DNA of 64,000 nucleotides from an uncultured bacterium (GTDB taxonomy: Bacteria > Elusimicrobiota > Elusimicrobia > Elusimicrobiales > Elusimicrobiaceae): assembly GCA_949291365.1 (NCBI GenBank), contig CASEVJ010000010.1, forward strand, positions 1 through 64,000, in the 5' to 3' direction. Shown here in pieces: positions 16,293 to 26,062 of this stretch (its first letter is position 1; every line of letters starts with the position of its first letter). The translations under genes and the position numbers were made by a program. Below the pieces are notes generated by a model. It made no database searches and was not told the DNA's origin. It saw only the letters and a program-made list of their open reading frames with translations.

Positions 16293-17313
16293 TTAATTTA
16301 ATCCTTGGGTCTACCGCCGTATACAATACGTCGGAAAGTAAATTGCCCAGCACAAACAGTACCGCCACCATCAGCGAAAAGCCCATTATGCCGGCTATAT
16401 CCAGCTGCTGGGCCGCCGTTACGCCAAAGCGGCCTATGCCCGGATAATCAAAAATCGTTTCCACAATTACCGTTCCGCCCAGCAGACGGATAAACTGTAT
16501 GCCCGCCAGCGTAATGACAGGGATAATAGCGTTCTTGCCCGCATGCCGGTACACAACGGCATGCTCCGGCAGGCCTTTGGCCCGGGCGGTACGCACATAA
16601 TCTTTGCCCAATTCTTCCAGCATGGAAGAGCGCATTACCCGCACCATCAGCGCAAAAGAGCCGATACACAGCGTTACCGCCGGCAAGACCAAATGGCGCA
16701 GCACGTCCCAAAATACGGTCATGTTTCCATTCAGCAAAGCATCAATCAACAAAAATCCCGTATAGGGATGAAAAGAAGGGGAATGGACAATCACATCTGT
16801 AGATACCGAATAGCCCCCGGGTGGAAACCAGCCCAGTTTGCCGTAAAACAACATTAACAGCAACAGCCCCAGCACAAAAATAGGAAGCGAAAACCCCCCT
16901 ACCGACAGCAGCCGGGCACAAACGTCCTGCCATTTGTCTTTTTTAACCGCAGACACCACCCCAAACCACACGCCGAAAAACACCACCAGCACTATCGTTA
17001 CCACCGCCAGCTGCACTGTGGCGGGTAAATACTCTTTAATAGCTTGGGCCACCGGCATATTGGCGCTCTGGCTATAGCCCAAATCCCCGTGCAACGCACT
17101 GGAAAGCCAGCGCCCGTATTGTTTAAACACATTATCACGCAGGCCATATTTCTCAATGACTTCTTCCAGCGCACCCATCTGGCGCGGATCTTTGATGTAC
17201 AAAGAGGCGCGCATCTCCGGGCTTAAGCGCTGGGTGAGAAAAAACAATAAAAATGTTACACCCAGCGCCACCAGCGGCAGTAAAAGAAGTCTTCGCAAAA
17301 TATAACGCAGCAT
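16285..17313 (-). CDS. oppB: Peptide ABC transporter permease, OppB/DppB type
   Basis: A 342-residue permease with an N-terminal helix (MLRYILRRLLLLPLVALGVT) and five further membrane segments. The EAA-like loop is RTARAKGLPEHAVVYRHAGKN. I start at ATG 17313; the frame extends upstream to 17478 but that part lies in the peptidase gene and is not membrane-like. It begins 27 nt after the peptidase stop. No good ribosome-binding site is visible; a weak TAGATT lies seven bases before the ATG. Confidence 0.92.
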   Translation of the reverse strand: MLRYILRRLLLLPLVALGVTFLLFFLTQRLSPEMRASLYIKDPRQMGALEEVIEKYGLRDNVFKQYGRWLSSALHGDLGYSQSANMPVAQAIKEYLPATVQLAVVTIVLVVFFGVWFGVVSAVKKDKWQDVCARLLSVGGFSLPIFVLGLLLLMLFYGKLGWFPPGGYSVSTDVIVHSPSFHPYTGFLLIDALLNGNMTVFWDVLRHLVLPAVTLCIGSFALMVRVMRSSMLEELGKDYVRTARAKGLPEHAVVYRHAGKNAIIPVITLAGIQFIRLLGGTVIVETIFDYPGIGRFGVTAAQQLDIAGIMGFSLMVAVLFVLGNLLSDVLYTAVDPRIKLSE

Positions 17314-17339
17314 AATGTGTAATCTACAACAAGCCGTCC

Positions 17340-18491
17340 TTATTTCCCATAAGCCAGCACCGTGTCTAACACAACGGCGGCGGCCAAATAATAATCTTTC
17401 ACGTCCAAATATTCTTCCGTGGTGTGGCATTTTTGCACACCCAGCCCCAAATTGGGCATCAGCAGTCCGTGCTGGCACATCACATTGGCGTCACAGCCGC
17501 CGCCGGAAGCCACCAGCTTCAGGGCCAGCCCGTTCTTTTTCGCCGCCGCCTGCACCAGTTTCACGCTTGGGGCGTTTTTCGGCACCCGGAGGGTACCGTA
17601 GCGGCGCGGGGTTTCAATAGTGATTTGCGGTTTTATGACTTTGCCGTCCACCCGTTTGGTAAAGCATTTGGCCGCCTTGGCAAAGCAATCTTTCATGTGC
17701 TTGATTTGCTTTTCCAATTTTTTAGGACATAAACTGCGCACTTCCCCTTTCAGCTCCAGAAGCGGCATGACCACATTGGTCGCCCCGCCGCCCTGCACTA
17801 TCCCAAAATTGCAGACCGTTTCCTTGTCAATACGGCCGATTTTCATCAGAGAAAGCGCCTTGGCCGCCACTTCCAGCGCAGAAATTCCTTTCTCCGGGCA
17901 AACGCCGGCATGGGCAGCCACGCCTTTGATAGAAACTTTAAAATCGCTTACTTCCGGCCCCTGTATCAACAAATCATGCACGCTCTCATTGTCCAAAATC
18001 AATCCGTCACGGCCTTTAATTTTGCGGTAGTCCAAATTTTTGGCTCCCGCCATACCGTTTTCTTCATTGAGCGTAAATATTACCTGTATAGGGCCGCACT
18101 CCGGCTTATTTTCCTGAAGCGTATGCAAGATTTCCAAAATAAGGGCCAAGCCGGATTTATCGTCCGCGCCCAAAATGGTGGTACCGTCGCTGGTAATACG
18201 GTTGTTTTTTAGGCAGGGCTTGACCCCTTTACCGGGTTTGACCGTATCCATGTGTGCCGAAAGCAAAAAGGGCTTCCCGGCGCGGGTGCCTTTAAAAGTG
18301 GCGATAATATTGCCCTGTGCGTCAGAGCCGATTTTTTTGCCGGCTTTATCCACCACAACACTGCAGCCGAGCTTTTTTAGTTCTTCTGCCAAATATTTCT
18401 GTATAGTTCCCTCATGCCAGGATTCGCTGTCTATGCGAACCAGCTTTAAAAAGGTGTCTAAAAGTCTTTTTTCATTAATTTTTATACTCAT
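17340..18491 (-). CDS. M20 family peptidase, PepT-like
   Basis: A 383-residue cytosolic zinc aminopeptidase of the M20 (peptidase T-like, YqjE-type) family. Metal-site motifs are in order: SAHMDTVKPG, GADDKSGLA and TLNEENGMAGA, then GVAAHAGVCPEKG in the dimerisation domain and a C-terminal metal-binding histidine region. Its position between oppF and oppB suggests that it trims imported peptides. AAGGAGG precedes ATG 18491. A TATAAT sequence overlaps the end of oppF just upstream and could act as an internal promoter. Confidence 0.9.
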   Translation of the reverse strand: MSIKINEKRLLDTFLKLVRIDSESWHEGTIQKYLAEELKKLGCSVVVDKAGKKIGSDAQGNIIATFKGTRAGKPFLLSAHMDTVKPGKGVKPCLKNNRITSDGTTILGADDKSGLALILEILHTLQENKPECGPIQVIFTLNEENGMAGAKNLDYRKIKGRDGLILDNESVHDLLIQGPEVSDFKVSIKGVAAHAGVCPEKGISALEVAAKALSLMKIGRIDKETVCNFGIVQGGGATNVVMPLLELKGEVRSLCPKKLEKQIKHMKDCFAKAAKCFTKRVDGKVIKPQITIETPRRYGTLRVPKNAPSVKLVQAAAKKNGLALKLVASGGGCDANVMCQHGLLMPNLGLGVQKCHTTEEYLDVKDYYLAAAVVLDTVLAYGK

Positions 18492-18505
18492 GTATTCCTC
18501 CTTCA

Positions 18506-19501
18506 TTATACCGCGTAACGGCTTTTTTCTTTTTTAAACGGCAGACGTGCACAAGCGCAAAAATGACCCTCCCCCCCGGAAGCAGCCGGCACTTCCCGGT
18601 TACACTGCGAGGCCGCATAATAACGGCAGCGCGGCGCATACGGACAAGGGCCCCCGGCATGGATGAGTTCTGATTTCAAAGACACCGGTTCGCGGCTTTT
18701 TTGCAACAGCGGATCCGGTACGGGCACTGCAGACAACAGCGCCTCCGTATACGGATGCTGCGGATTATGCAACAACTGCTCGGTAGGGGCGATTTCCAAA
18801 ATCTGCCCCTGATACATGACCGCAATGCGGTCGCACAAAAAACGGGCTACGGCAAAATCATGTGAGACAAACAACATGCCCAGTGCGCGCGTACGGCTGA
18901 TATCTTTAAGCAAATTTAATATTTGCGCCTGCACAGACACGTCCAACGCAGACACCGGCTCATCGGCCACCAGCAGTTTAGGCGCCAACGCCAGCGCGCG
19001 TGCAATCGCAATGCGCTGGCGCTGTCCGCCAGAAAACTCATGCGGCCAGCGGTCTAAATGCGCGCTGTCCAGTCCGACGCAACGCACCAAAGAACGCAGC
19101 TTTTGGGCCCGTTCCTCTTTGTTTTTATACAAGCCGTGTATATCCCACGGCTCACAGAGGATTTGCCGCACCGTCTGGCGCGGATCTAAACTGGAATACG
19201 GATTCTGAAAGACCACTTGCACTTGTCTGCGCAATTTTTTAAATCCGGCTTTGCTTAACTCTTTTAGTTCCAAGCCGTTTATTTTTACTGATCCGGCCTG
19301 GTAGCTTTCCAACCCCAGCAATACTTTGGCCAGTGTGGTCTTTCCGCAGCCGGATTCCCCCACCAGCCCCACTATTTCCCGCTCCCCTACATGCAGAGTT
19401 ACGTTATGCAGGACGGTCTTGGCTTGCTGCTTGCTCCCAAACCATGCACCGCGCCGCGGGTAACTTTTGTACAAATGATTAATTTTCACGGGGTTTTTCA
19501 T
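18506..19501 (-). CDS. oppF: Peptide ABC transporter ATPase, OppF/DppF type
   Basis: A 331-residue ABC ATPase. Walker A is GESGCGKTT, the signature is [15 protein letters not shown], and Walker B is LLVADEPVSALD. The C-terminal oligopeptide-transporter domain has several cysteines (CPYAPRCRYYAASQC), the pattern that can bind an iron-sulfur cluster in this family. I start at ATG 19501, 22 nt inside oppD, with GGTGG upstream; the longer frame to 19603 has a Cys/Arg-rich head not seen in the family. Confidence 0.92.
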   Translation of the reverse strand: MKNPVKINHLYKSYPRRGAWFGSKQQAKTVLHNVTLHVGEREIVGLVGESGCGKTTLAKVLLGLESYQAGSVKINGLELKELSKAGFKKLRRQVQVVFQNPYSSLDPRQTVRQILCEPWDIHGLYKNKEERAQKLRSLVRCVGLDSAHLDRWPHEFSGGQRQRIAIARALALAPKLLVADEPVSALDVSVQAQILNLLKDISRTRALGMLFVSHDFAVARFLCDRIAVMYQGQILEIAPTEQLLHNPQHPYTEALLSAVPVPDPLLQKSREPVSLKSELIHAGGPCPYAPRCRYYAASQCNREVPAASGGEGHFCACARLPFKKEKSRYAV

Positions 19502-20474
19502 TTTCTTCCACCAGCCAGCAGCGCACTTTGCGGCCGTCTTTCTCAAACAAAGAGGGCAACTCCGCCCGACACTTTTCCCACGCATGCGGACAGCGCGGCG
19601 CAAATGGGCAGCCCTCTTCGGGAGTGCCCGGAGCAGGGGGATACCCTTCTATAGCGGGCAACCGTTCGTCTTTTCGTTTCAGCGACACCAGCGAGCCCAA
19701 CAGCCCTTGCGTATACGGATGCAACGGCTGGGCGAACAAACTTTTCACCTCCGCCTGCTCCACGCAGTAGCCGCCGTAAAGCACCAGCACCTCATCTGCA
19801 ATATCCGCCACAATGGCTAAATTATGCGTAATAAATACGGCGGACATGCCGTTTTGCCCCTGCAAATTCTTAATAAGTTTTAAAATTTGGGCCTGAATAG
19901 TTACGTCCAGTGCCGTGGTGGGCTCATCGGCAATCAACACCGTAGGACGCAGGCATAACGCCATGGCAATCATAATACGCTGGCGCTGCCCGCCGGAAAA
20001 TTGAAAAGGATATTCATTTATCCGCTGGCGGGGATTCTCTATCCCTACTTTTTTAAGCAGGCGCAGCATGCGGGCCTGGGCGCGGCGTTTGGAAACGGTA
20101 GAGTGTGCCTCTATGGTCTCCATAATTTGCTTGCCGATAGTGCGTATCGGGTTCAAGCTGGTCATGGGATCCTGAAAAATCATGGACATACCCGCCCCGC
20201 GCAATTTACGCAAAGATTCTTGCGGCATGGACAGCACGTCCCGCCCCCGGTACAAAATGCGTCCGCCTGTAATTTCCCCACCGGGAGGAAGCAGTTTTAA
20301 CAGCGAAAGCGCGTGTACGGTTTTGCCGCAGCCGGATTCCCCCACCACCGCTAGCACTTTGCCTTTTTGCAAACAATAACTCAACCCCCGGAGCACTTCC
20401 GTTTTGCCTTGTTCATTGGAAAAGCAAACCCGCAAGTCCTCTACCTGGAGCACCGTATCTTCGCACGCGTTCAT
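19479..20474 (-). CDS. oppD: Peptide ABC transporter ATPase, OppD/DppD type
   Basis: A 331-residue ABC ATPase, first gene of the Opp operon. Walker A is GESGCGKTV, the signature is [15 protein letters not shown], and Walker B is [12 protein letters not shown]; the C-terminal domain has the CPFAPRC cluster. I start at ATG 20474. No ribosome-binding site is seen; TATAAT lies six bases upstream, preceded by TGC, predicting a leaderless mRNA for the head of the operon. The longer frame to 20564 runs through this promoter. Confidence 0.92.
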   Translation of the reverse strand: MNACEDTVLQVEDLRVCFSNEQGKTEVLRGLSYCLQKGKVLAVVGESGCGKTVHALSLLKLLPPGGEITGGRILYRGRDVLSMPQESLRKLRGAGMSMIFQDPMTSLNPIRTIGKQIMETIEAHSTVSKRRAQARMLRLLKKVGIENPRQRINEYPFQFSGGQRQRIMIAMALCLRPTVLIADEPTTALDVTIQAQILKLIKNLQGQNGMSAVFITHNLAIVADIADEVLVLYGGYCVEQAEVKSLFAQPLHPYTQGLLGSLVSLKRKDERLPAIEGYPPAPGTPEEGCPFAPRCPHAWEKCRAELPSLFEKDGRKVRCWLVEENEKPREN

Positions 20475-20480
20475 GTTATT

Positions 20481-20489
20481 ATTATAGCA
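20481..20489 (-). promoter_or_regulatory. Extended -10, leaderless start of oppD
   Basis: TGCTATAAT on the minus strand, then AATAAC and ATG. The start of transcription would fall at the ATG. Confidence 0.6.
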
Positions 20490-20798
20490 ATTTGGGCCTT
20501 TCTGCTCCCAGTAAACTCCGCTCCGCCCACCCATTTCCTCCCCGGCAAACAGGGTTGCAGACAAGTTAGCCCAGTTTAAGTACGAACGCTATAGCTATTT
20601 CCGCCCCGGCAAACGGCAGAGCCGTGTAAGCTCCACATACGCGCAGCACGCCGGGCCGCTATGTGTATGGCGGCCTTTGCTCTATACAGAACAGGCGGGG
20701 CAAACTCTGTCACATTAGTCATATATGCATTATGTGAGCGGTGTAGACCAGCGCTGGAACGCGGTTGTTTCAAACTGCGCCGCGTACGGCGCAGTATT

Positions 20799-20807
20799 TG
20801 CTAAACT
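20799..20807 (+). promoter_or_regulatory. Extended -10, leaderless start of DUF192 lipoprotein gene
   Basis: TGCTAAACT, then ATATAC and the ATG at 20814. No ribosome-binding site lies between. Confidence 0.5.
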
Positions 20808-20813
20808 ATATAC

Positions 20814-21275
20814 ATGAAAAAAATCTTTTCTATCTGCATGCAGCTGCCTTTGGCGGCGGCAATATTATTTTTAGCCGCGTGCAATGACTACCAAACGACA
20901 GATGTCACCTTGCCCGACGGGGCCGTCATACACGCCCGCATTGCAGATACACCGCAAAAAACGGAAAAAGGGCTTATGTTTGTCAAACACTTGCCGGAAA
21001 ACGAGGGCATGCTGTTTGTGTTTGAGCAAGAGGATCAGCAATATTTTTGGATGAAAAACACACTGATAGATTTAGACATTCTTTTTTTAAATCCCGATGG
21101 CAAAATTAACGCCTTGTATGAGCGGGTGCCGCACACATACACCTATACGCCAGATACACAAATCCCCGTCGTACAGGGCCCGGCGCAATATGTGCTGGAA
21201 GCGGCGGCGGGCACTATCTCCCGCCACCGGTTACAAGCCGGGGACGTGCTGCATTTTACGTTGGATATCCCATGA
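20814..21275 (+). CDS. DUF192 lipoprotein
   Basis: A 153-residue lipoprotein with signal peptide and lipobox (FLAAC), then a DUF192 domain marked by EKGLMFVKHLPENEGMLFVF and FWMKNTLIDLDILFL. DUF192 proteins are small beta-rich, often exported proteins without a firmly known function. The gene overlaps the following M20 peptidase gene by ATGA, so the two are made together. A second, cytoplasmic-looking DUF192 protein lies at 27536. Confidence 0.88.
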   Translation: MKKIFSICMQLPLAAAILFLAACNDYQTTDVTLPDGAVIHARIADTPQKTEKGLMFVKHLPENEGMLFVFEQEDQQYFWMKNTLIDLDILFLNPDGKINALYERVPHTYTYTPDTQIPVVQGPAQYVLEAAAGTISRHRLQAGDVLHFTLDIP

Positions 21276-22780
21276 AAAAAATTCTTCTGCTGGGTGCATT
21301 GGCTTTGTTTGGCGTGCCGGCGGCGGCACAGACCTTTGACGGCCTGACCGCCGTGGACATGGACGAAATCTACGCCCGGGCCAAAAACTATTTAATCCAT
21401 TTAATCAACATAGACACTTCCCAGCCCGAACCAAACGAAACCGCCGCCGTACGCTATATTTACAAAGAGTTAAACAAACACCATATTGACTGGGACTATC
21501 TCTCCCCTCGCAAAGGGTCTGCCAATTTGCTGGCCCGCCTGCCGGGCACAGACCCTGATGCCAAGCCGTTGCTGCTTATCTCGCACATAGACACCCAGGC
21601 CGCCGCAGAGGGCTGGACGTATCCGCCCTTTAAAGCCACGCTGGAGGACGGACGCATTTACGGGCTGGGCTCCACCGACGCTAAAAATTATACGGCTATG
21701 CACCTAGCGCTTTTTACATATTTGAAAGACAAAGCGCTCACCCCGCAGCGGGATATTTTGTTTTTGGTAACCTCCGGAGAAGAAGCCGGCAGTGATACCG
21801 GACTGAAATGGCTGGCAGAAACCCTGTGGGACAAAATAAATGCCGGTTACGCGTTAAACGAAGGCGGCGGAGTCATTAAAGACGAGCCGCGCGGCACAAC
21901 CGTGCTTTTTGCCGAGGCCGGCACAAAAATGTATATGGACGTTAAAATCACCGCTTCCGGGGAGGCCGCACACTCTTCTGTACCCGTGCCGGACAATGCC
22001 GTGTACCGGCTCTCGCAGGCATTAGCGCGGCTGCCGCAGTTTAATCCCCCGGCCCGGCTGACCCCGGCTACCAAAGAGTTTTTCCGCCGCATCGCGCCGC
22101 TGCAGGATGAAGACGGACAGACCACTATCCGCCTGCTCCTTTCCAATGACTCCCACTCCCAGCAGATGGCGGCAGATATTATGGCCCAAGATCCCTTTTT
22201 CCGCACCCAGCTAAAAGACACGATAAACCCCGTCAATATTTCTTCCGGCACAGACACCGGCGCCGCCGCGGCGGAAGCATCGGCCATTATTAACGTACGT
22301 TTGCTGCCGGGCACAGACCCGGACAGCTTTTTTGAAGAGCTGCGCACATTTTTAGACGGAGAAGACCATTTATCGCTGGAAATTTTGGAACGGCCGCAGC
22401 TGCCTTTCCCGGCTACGATGGACGGATCAGACGATTTATTTGCCGCCTTGGCTCAAACGGCCAGAGAGATGTGGCCCGGGGCGGTAACGGTGCCAGGCAT
22501 GAGTCCGGCTTCCGGAGACGGAGAGTTTTTGAGGCGCATGGGCGTAATTACCTATGGGCTGGGCCCGGCTATGAACTCCCAGGGGCCGGCGGCCTCCCCC
22601 CACGCGCCGGACGAATATATTTCTGAAAAAGATTATCAGGAGCAGATTGCTTTTTTCACGGCTGTAGTCTACCGTTTTGCCTTGGGGCAGGATATACTGC
22701 CGCAGCAAACAGTTGCCTCAGACGTAAGCCCGCAGCTTCCTGCGGTGCAGCCACCACAGACACTGGAAAAAGCGGAGTAA
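21272..22780 (+). CDS. Secreted M20 family metallopeptidase
   Basis: A 502-residue exported zinc peptidase. A signal peptide (MKKILLLGALALFGVPAAA) precedes the M20 core: ISHIDTQ, LGSTDAKNY, TSGEEAGSD, and a dimerisation domain with GEAAHSSVPVPDNA. The acidic active-site pair EE and the flanking metal residues are present. A short Pro/Gln-rich tail ends the protein. It should act in the periplasm, possibly on peptides before uptake, though M20 enzymes also include deacetylases. Translationally coupled to the DUF192 lipoprotein. Confidence 0.88.
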   Translation: MKKILLLGALALFGVPAAAQTFDGLTAVDMDEIYARAKNYLIHLINIDTSQPEPNETAAVRYIYKELNKHHIDWDYLSPRKGSANLLARLPGTDPDAKPLLLISHIDTQAAAEGWTYPPFKATLEDGRIYGLGSTDAKNYTAMHLALFTYLKDKALTPQRDILFLVTSGEEAGSDTGLKWLAETLWDKINAGYALNEGGGVIKDEPRGTTVLFAEAGTKMYMDVKITASGEAAHSSVPVPDNAVYRLSQALARLPQFNPPARLTPATKEFFRRIAPLQDEDGQTTIRLLLSNDSHSQQMAADIMAQDPFFRTQLKDTINPVNISSGTDTGAAAAEASAIINVRLLPGTDPDSFFEELRTFLDGEDHLSLEILERPQLPFPATMDGSDDLFAALAQTAREMWPGAVTVPGMSPASGDGEFLRRMGVITYGLGPAMNSQGPAASPHAPDEYISEKDYQEQIAFFTAVVYRFALGQDILPQQTVASDVSPQLPAVQPPQTLEKAE

Positions 22781-22786
22781 AAAACT

Positions 22787-23656
22787 ATGGATAAACAAAC
22801 ACAACTAAACTTACTTGCATTTCAACGGGCCGAATTGACCGAAAGCGTCATTTACGGCAAACTGGCCGAATATGAAACCAACCCAGACAATGCACAAGTA
22901 CTGCGCGGTATCGCTGGGGCGGAGACCCGCCATCATGACATTATTGCCAAACACACCGGCCAGCAGGCCACCCCGAACCGCTGGAAAATACATTGGTATT
23001 TGTTTTTAGCGCGTGCGCTGGGGCTGACCTTTGCCGTCAAACTGATGGAAAACAATGAAGGCCAGGCCGCCGCCGCTTATTTTAAATACAGCGATTTACC
23101 CGAAATCCAAAAATTATCTATGGAAGAAGAAGAGCATGAAAATGCACTTTTGGGTTTAATCAATGAAGAAAAATTAAACTATATGGGCTCTGTGGTACTG
23201 GGCTTAAGTGACGCCTTGGTGGAATTTACCGGCGCGCTGGCCGGCTTTACCTTTGCCCTGCAAAACCCCAAACTGGTCGCTTTAACAGGGGCCATTACCG
23301 GTATTGCGGCGGCGTTGAGCATGGGTTCGTCCGAATATCTTTCCTCTAAAACGGAAAAAGAAAAAGGAAAGCACCCCATTAAAGCCGCCATCTACACGAC
23401 CGGGGCTTATCTGTTAACCGTGGCACTGCTGGTGGCCCCGTATGCGCTGTTAAACAATGTATTTGTCGCATTAGGGCTTATGCTGTGCTGTGCGCTGCTT
23501 GTTATTGCGGCGTTTACATTTTACTATTCTGTAGCCAAAGAAGAAAACTTCAAACACCGCTTTTTGGAAATGGCGGGTTTAAGCTTTGGGGTGGCAGCGG
23601 TAAGTTTCTGTATTGGCTATCTGCTTCAGGCCCTTACCGGCATACAGGCCGGCTGA
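22787..23656 (+). CDS. Rubrerythrin-VIT1 fusion (MbfA-like iron exporter)
   Basis: A 289-residue fusion. The first 130 residues form a ferritin-like/rubrerythrin domain with iron-binding Glu and His residues (E-x2-E pairs, AETRHHD, EEEEHENAL). The rest is a VIT1/CCC1 domain with about five membrane helices (VVLGLSDALVEFTGALAGF, a family hallmark). MbfA proteins with this design export iron and protect against oxidative stress. The gene starts six bases after the M20 stop and ends in a terminator. Confidence 0.87.
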   Translation: MDKQTQLNLLAFQRAELTESVIYGKLAEYETNPDNAQVLRGIAGAETRHHDIIAKHTGQQATPNRWKIHWYLFLARALGLTFAVKLMENNEGQAAAAYFKYSDLPEIQKLSMEEEEHENALLGLINEEKLNYMGSVVLGLSDALVEFTGALAGFTFALQNPKLVALTGAITGIAAALSMGSSEYLSSKTEKEKGKHPIKAAIYTTGAYLLTVALLVAPYALLNNVFVALGLMLCCALLVIAAFTFYYSVAKEENFKHRFLEMAGLSFGVAAVSFCIGYLLQALTGIQAG

Positions 23657-23698
23657 TAAATGCCTCCGCATACAATTTCTGCGGCAAATCTACAACTT

Positions 23699-23726
23699 AA
23701 AAGGACGCCCTCGGCGTCCTTTTTAT
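23699..23726 (+). terminator. Terminator after the VIT1-type gene
   Basis: AAGGACGCC (23701-23709) pairs with GGCGTCCTT (23713-23721), followed by a T run. Confidence 0.85.
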
Positions 23727-23873
23727 TATGCAGCACCCCTCGTCCTTGCCACGGGCACCAGGTACGGCCCTTTCCCCGGCAAAACCTGGCAGCCGGCCCG
23801 CCAAAAATTGCCGCGTAACAATCACTTGCCGCCCCGGCAGATACTGGGCGGGAGCGGCTAGAAAGGAAGCGAT

Positions 23874-24644
23874 TTATAAATCTGCCGTAATAGCTATGGG
23901 GCAGTGGTCTGACCCCATAACATCAGAGAGCATAGAAGCGCTTTTAAGTTTGGCTACGGACGGTGTGTCTATAAAGAAATAATCAATCCGCCAGCCCACA
24001 TTCCTTTTGCGCGCGCCGGTCTTGTAATCCCACCAGCTGTAATGGCCGCCGTCTTTGACGAAATGGCGGAAGGTATCACTATACCCTTCCGCAAAAAAGC
24101 GGTCCAGCCATGCGCGTTCCTCTGGCAGAAAGCCGGTGTTTTTTTCATTTTCTTTGGGGCGGGCCAAATCTATGGGTTGGTGGGCGGTGTTTACGTCTCC
24201 GCAGACAATCACCGTTTTGCCTGTTTTAAAAAGTTCTTTGCTTTTTTTCAAAAACAAATCATAAAAACGCAGTTTAAAATCAATGCGCTGCGGGCCCTGT
24301 CCACCATTAGGAAAATAGATATTTAAAAAGAAAAAAGAAGGATATTCCAATATCAGCGTACGGCCTTCACAGTCAAATTCTTCGTCGCCCAGCCCGTACT
24401 GCACCTGAAGCGGCTCCCGGCGGGTATACACCGCCACCCCGCTATATCCTTTGCGTTCGGCCGAAGCAAAATAGCTATGCCAGCCCTGCGGGGCCCGCAA
24501 AGCGTCGGAAAGTTGCTCCGGGACGGCTTTTGTTTCCTGCAGGGCCAAAATGTCAGCTCCGCAACTATGCAAAAAATTGGTAAATCCTTTTTTCTCCACG
24601 GCACGCAGGCCGTTTACATTCCATGAAATTAGTTTGGTCAACAC
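23874..24644 (-). CDS. xthA: Exodeoxyribonuclease III
   Basis: A 256-residue AP endonuclease/3'-5' exonuclease of DNA repair. The catalytic blocks are in place: SWNVNGLRA, LQETK, GYSGVAVYTR, CGDVNTAH, WWDYKTGARKRNVGWRIDYF and SDHCPI. The likely start is GTG 24644, eight bases after AAGGAG; a TTG at 24641 or a GTG at 24653 are alternatives. Its promoter is divergent from that of metK. Confidence 0.93.
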   Translation of the reverse strand: MLTKLISWNVNGLRAVEKKGFTNFLHSCGADILALQETKAVPEQLSDALRAPQGWHSYFASAERKGYSGVAVYTRREPLQVQYGLGDEEFDCEGRTLILEYPSFFFLNIYFPNGGQGPQRIDFKLRFYDLFLKKSKELFKTGKTVIVCGDVNTAHQPIDLARPKENEKNTGFLPEERAWLDRFFAEGYSDTFRHFVKDGGHYSWWDYKTGARKRNVGWRIDYFFIDTPSVAKLKSASMLSDVMGSDHCPIAITADL

Positions 24645-24659
24645 GGGCAGCACTCCTTA

Positions 24660-24685
24660 AATAGTATAATAGGTATTATAATAAA
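24660..24685. promoter_or_regulatory. Overlapping divergent promoters of xthA and metK
   Basis: Two A/T-rich -10-like hexamers lie close together: TATACT on the minus strand (24663-24668) serves xthA, and TATAAT on the plus strand (24677-24682) serves metK. -35 elements are not evident. Confidence 0.5.
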
Positions 24686-24718
24686 TTGACCGCCAGCGGC
24701 CTTTTTTAGGAGTATATT

Positions 24719-25882
24719 ATGATTAAACAAGGCAAATGTTTTTTTACTTCGGAATCCGTTTCCAAAGGACACCCCGACAAAATATGCGACCAGATTTCCG
24801 ATTTAATTTTAGATGAAATTTTGAAAAAAGACCGTACCGCCCGCGTGGCTTGTGAAACTTACATCACCCGCGGATTGGTGGTAGTGGGCGGAGAAATCAC
24901 TACCAAAACGTGGGTGGACGTGGAACATCTGGTACGCGGCCTGCTAAAAGATATTGGCTACACCGATGCCCAATATGGCTTTAATGCAGATACCTGTGCG
25001 GTAGTCAACGTTATTGGCAAACAATCGCCGGATATCAGCCAGGGAGTAGACGTGGGCGGCGCGGGCGACCAGGGGCTTATGGTCGGCTATGCGGTAGATG
25101 AAACCATGGAATATATGCCACTGCCCTTGGTGCTGGCCAATGATATCTTGAAAAATTTGGAACGGGCCCGCAAAACCAAAACCCTGCCTTACATCGGCCC
25201 GGACGCCAAAAGCCAGGTAACCGTAGAATACCAAGACGGAGAACCCGTACGCGTGGATACGGTAGTGGTCTCCACCCAGCATACAACCGATATTTTAGAC
25301 CGCTCCGGCACAAAAATTACCGATAAATCCAAAAAAGAAATTGAAGCGATAGCCATTATCCCCGCCATTAAAAAATGGATGGACAAAGATACTAAAGTGT
25401 TAATCAATCCCACCGGCAAATTTGTCATCGGAGGCCCGCAGAGCGATACCGGCATGACAGGACGCAAAATTATCGTAGATACCTATGGCGGACGCTGCCC
25501 GCACGGCGGCGGCGCTTTCTCCGGCAAAGACCCCACCAAAGTAGACCGCTCCGCCGCGTACATGGCGCGCTATATTGCCAAAAATATTGTAGCCGCCAAA
25601 CTGGCTAAAGAATGCACCGTGCAAATTGCTTATGCCATAGGCAAAGAAGACCCCGTCGGCTTTTATGTAGACACGGACGGAACAGGCAAAATAGCCGACG
25701 AAAAACTGGCCGAAATTGCACGTAAGATTTTTCCGCTTACACCGCGTGGCATTATTGAGCAGTTCAAACTGCGCAGTCCTATTTATCTGCAAACGGCCGC
25801 TTATGGGCATTTTGGCCGCAAAGAACTGCCCTGGGAAGCCACCGACAAAGTGAAGCTTTTACAGGCAGCAGCCGCCAAATAA
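24719..25882 (+). CDS. metK: S-adenosylmethionine synthetase
   Basis: A 387-residue enzyme that makes S-adenosylmethionine from methionine and ATP. The signature regions are complete: [30 protein letters not shown] and [23 protein letters not shown] precedes the ATG. No SAM riboswitch is visible; the leader after the TATAAT is only about 30 nt. A terminator follows. It supplies the cofactor used by QueE, RsmA and RsmI in this window. Confidence 0.96.
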   Translation: MIKQGKCFFTSESVSKGHPDKICDQISDLILDEILKKDRTARVACETYITRGLVVVGGEITTKTWVDVEHLVRGLLKDIGYTDAQYGFNADTCAVVNVIGKQSPDISQGVDVGGAGDQGLMVGYAVDETMEYMPLPLVLANDILKNLERARKTKTLPYIGPDAKSQVTVEYQDGEPVRVDTVVVSTQHTTDILDRSGTKITDKSKKEIEAIAIIPAIKKWMDKDTKVLINPTGKFVIGGPQSDTGMTGRKIIVDTYGGRCPHGGGAFSGKDPTKVDRSAAYMARYIAKNIVAAKLAKECTVQIAYAIGKEDPVGFYVDTDGTGKIADEKLAEIARKIFPLTPRGIIEQFKLRSPIYLQTAAYGHFGRKELPWEATDKVKLLQAAAAK

Positions 25883-25892
25883 ACATCTTCAT

Positions 25893-25930
25893 AAAAGCTC
25901 CCTCTGTTCAGCCATAGGGGGAGCTTTTTA
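25893..25930 (+). terminator. Terminator after metK
   Basis: AAAAGCTCCC pairs with GGGGAGCTTTT around a loop of about 16 nt, followed by T residues. Confidence 0.8.
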
Positions 25931-26014
25931 TAGCTATAAAGCACAGGGTCAGTGCACTGTATGCCCGTCTTTTGGGGTGCCTTGTCCATTAAATAAGGGC
26001 TACTACACCGCCAT

Positions 26015-26045
26015 AAAAAACCCCGCTCTTTATTAGAGCGGGGTT
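26015..26045 (-). terminator. Terminator after the gene ending at 26063
   Basis: AACCCCGCTCT pairs with AGAGCGGGGTT (26019-26045), with a T run on the minus strand. Confidence 0.88.
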
Positions 26046-26062
26046 GGGTGTAAAAAGAAGAG

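Larger units (their letters stand above)
20475..20813. other. Divergent promoter gap with repeat-like elements
   Basis: No supported gene. Promoters face outwards at both ends (20481-20489 minus, 20802-20807 plus). Two imperfect copies of ATTTCC(T/G)CCCCGGCAAAC lie at about 20533 and 20597. Confidence 0.5.

Noticed and set aside
24665-24718. SAM riboswitch ahead of metK
   Set aside because: The leader is only about 30 nt and shows no conserved riboswitch stems.
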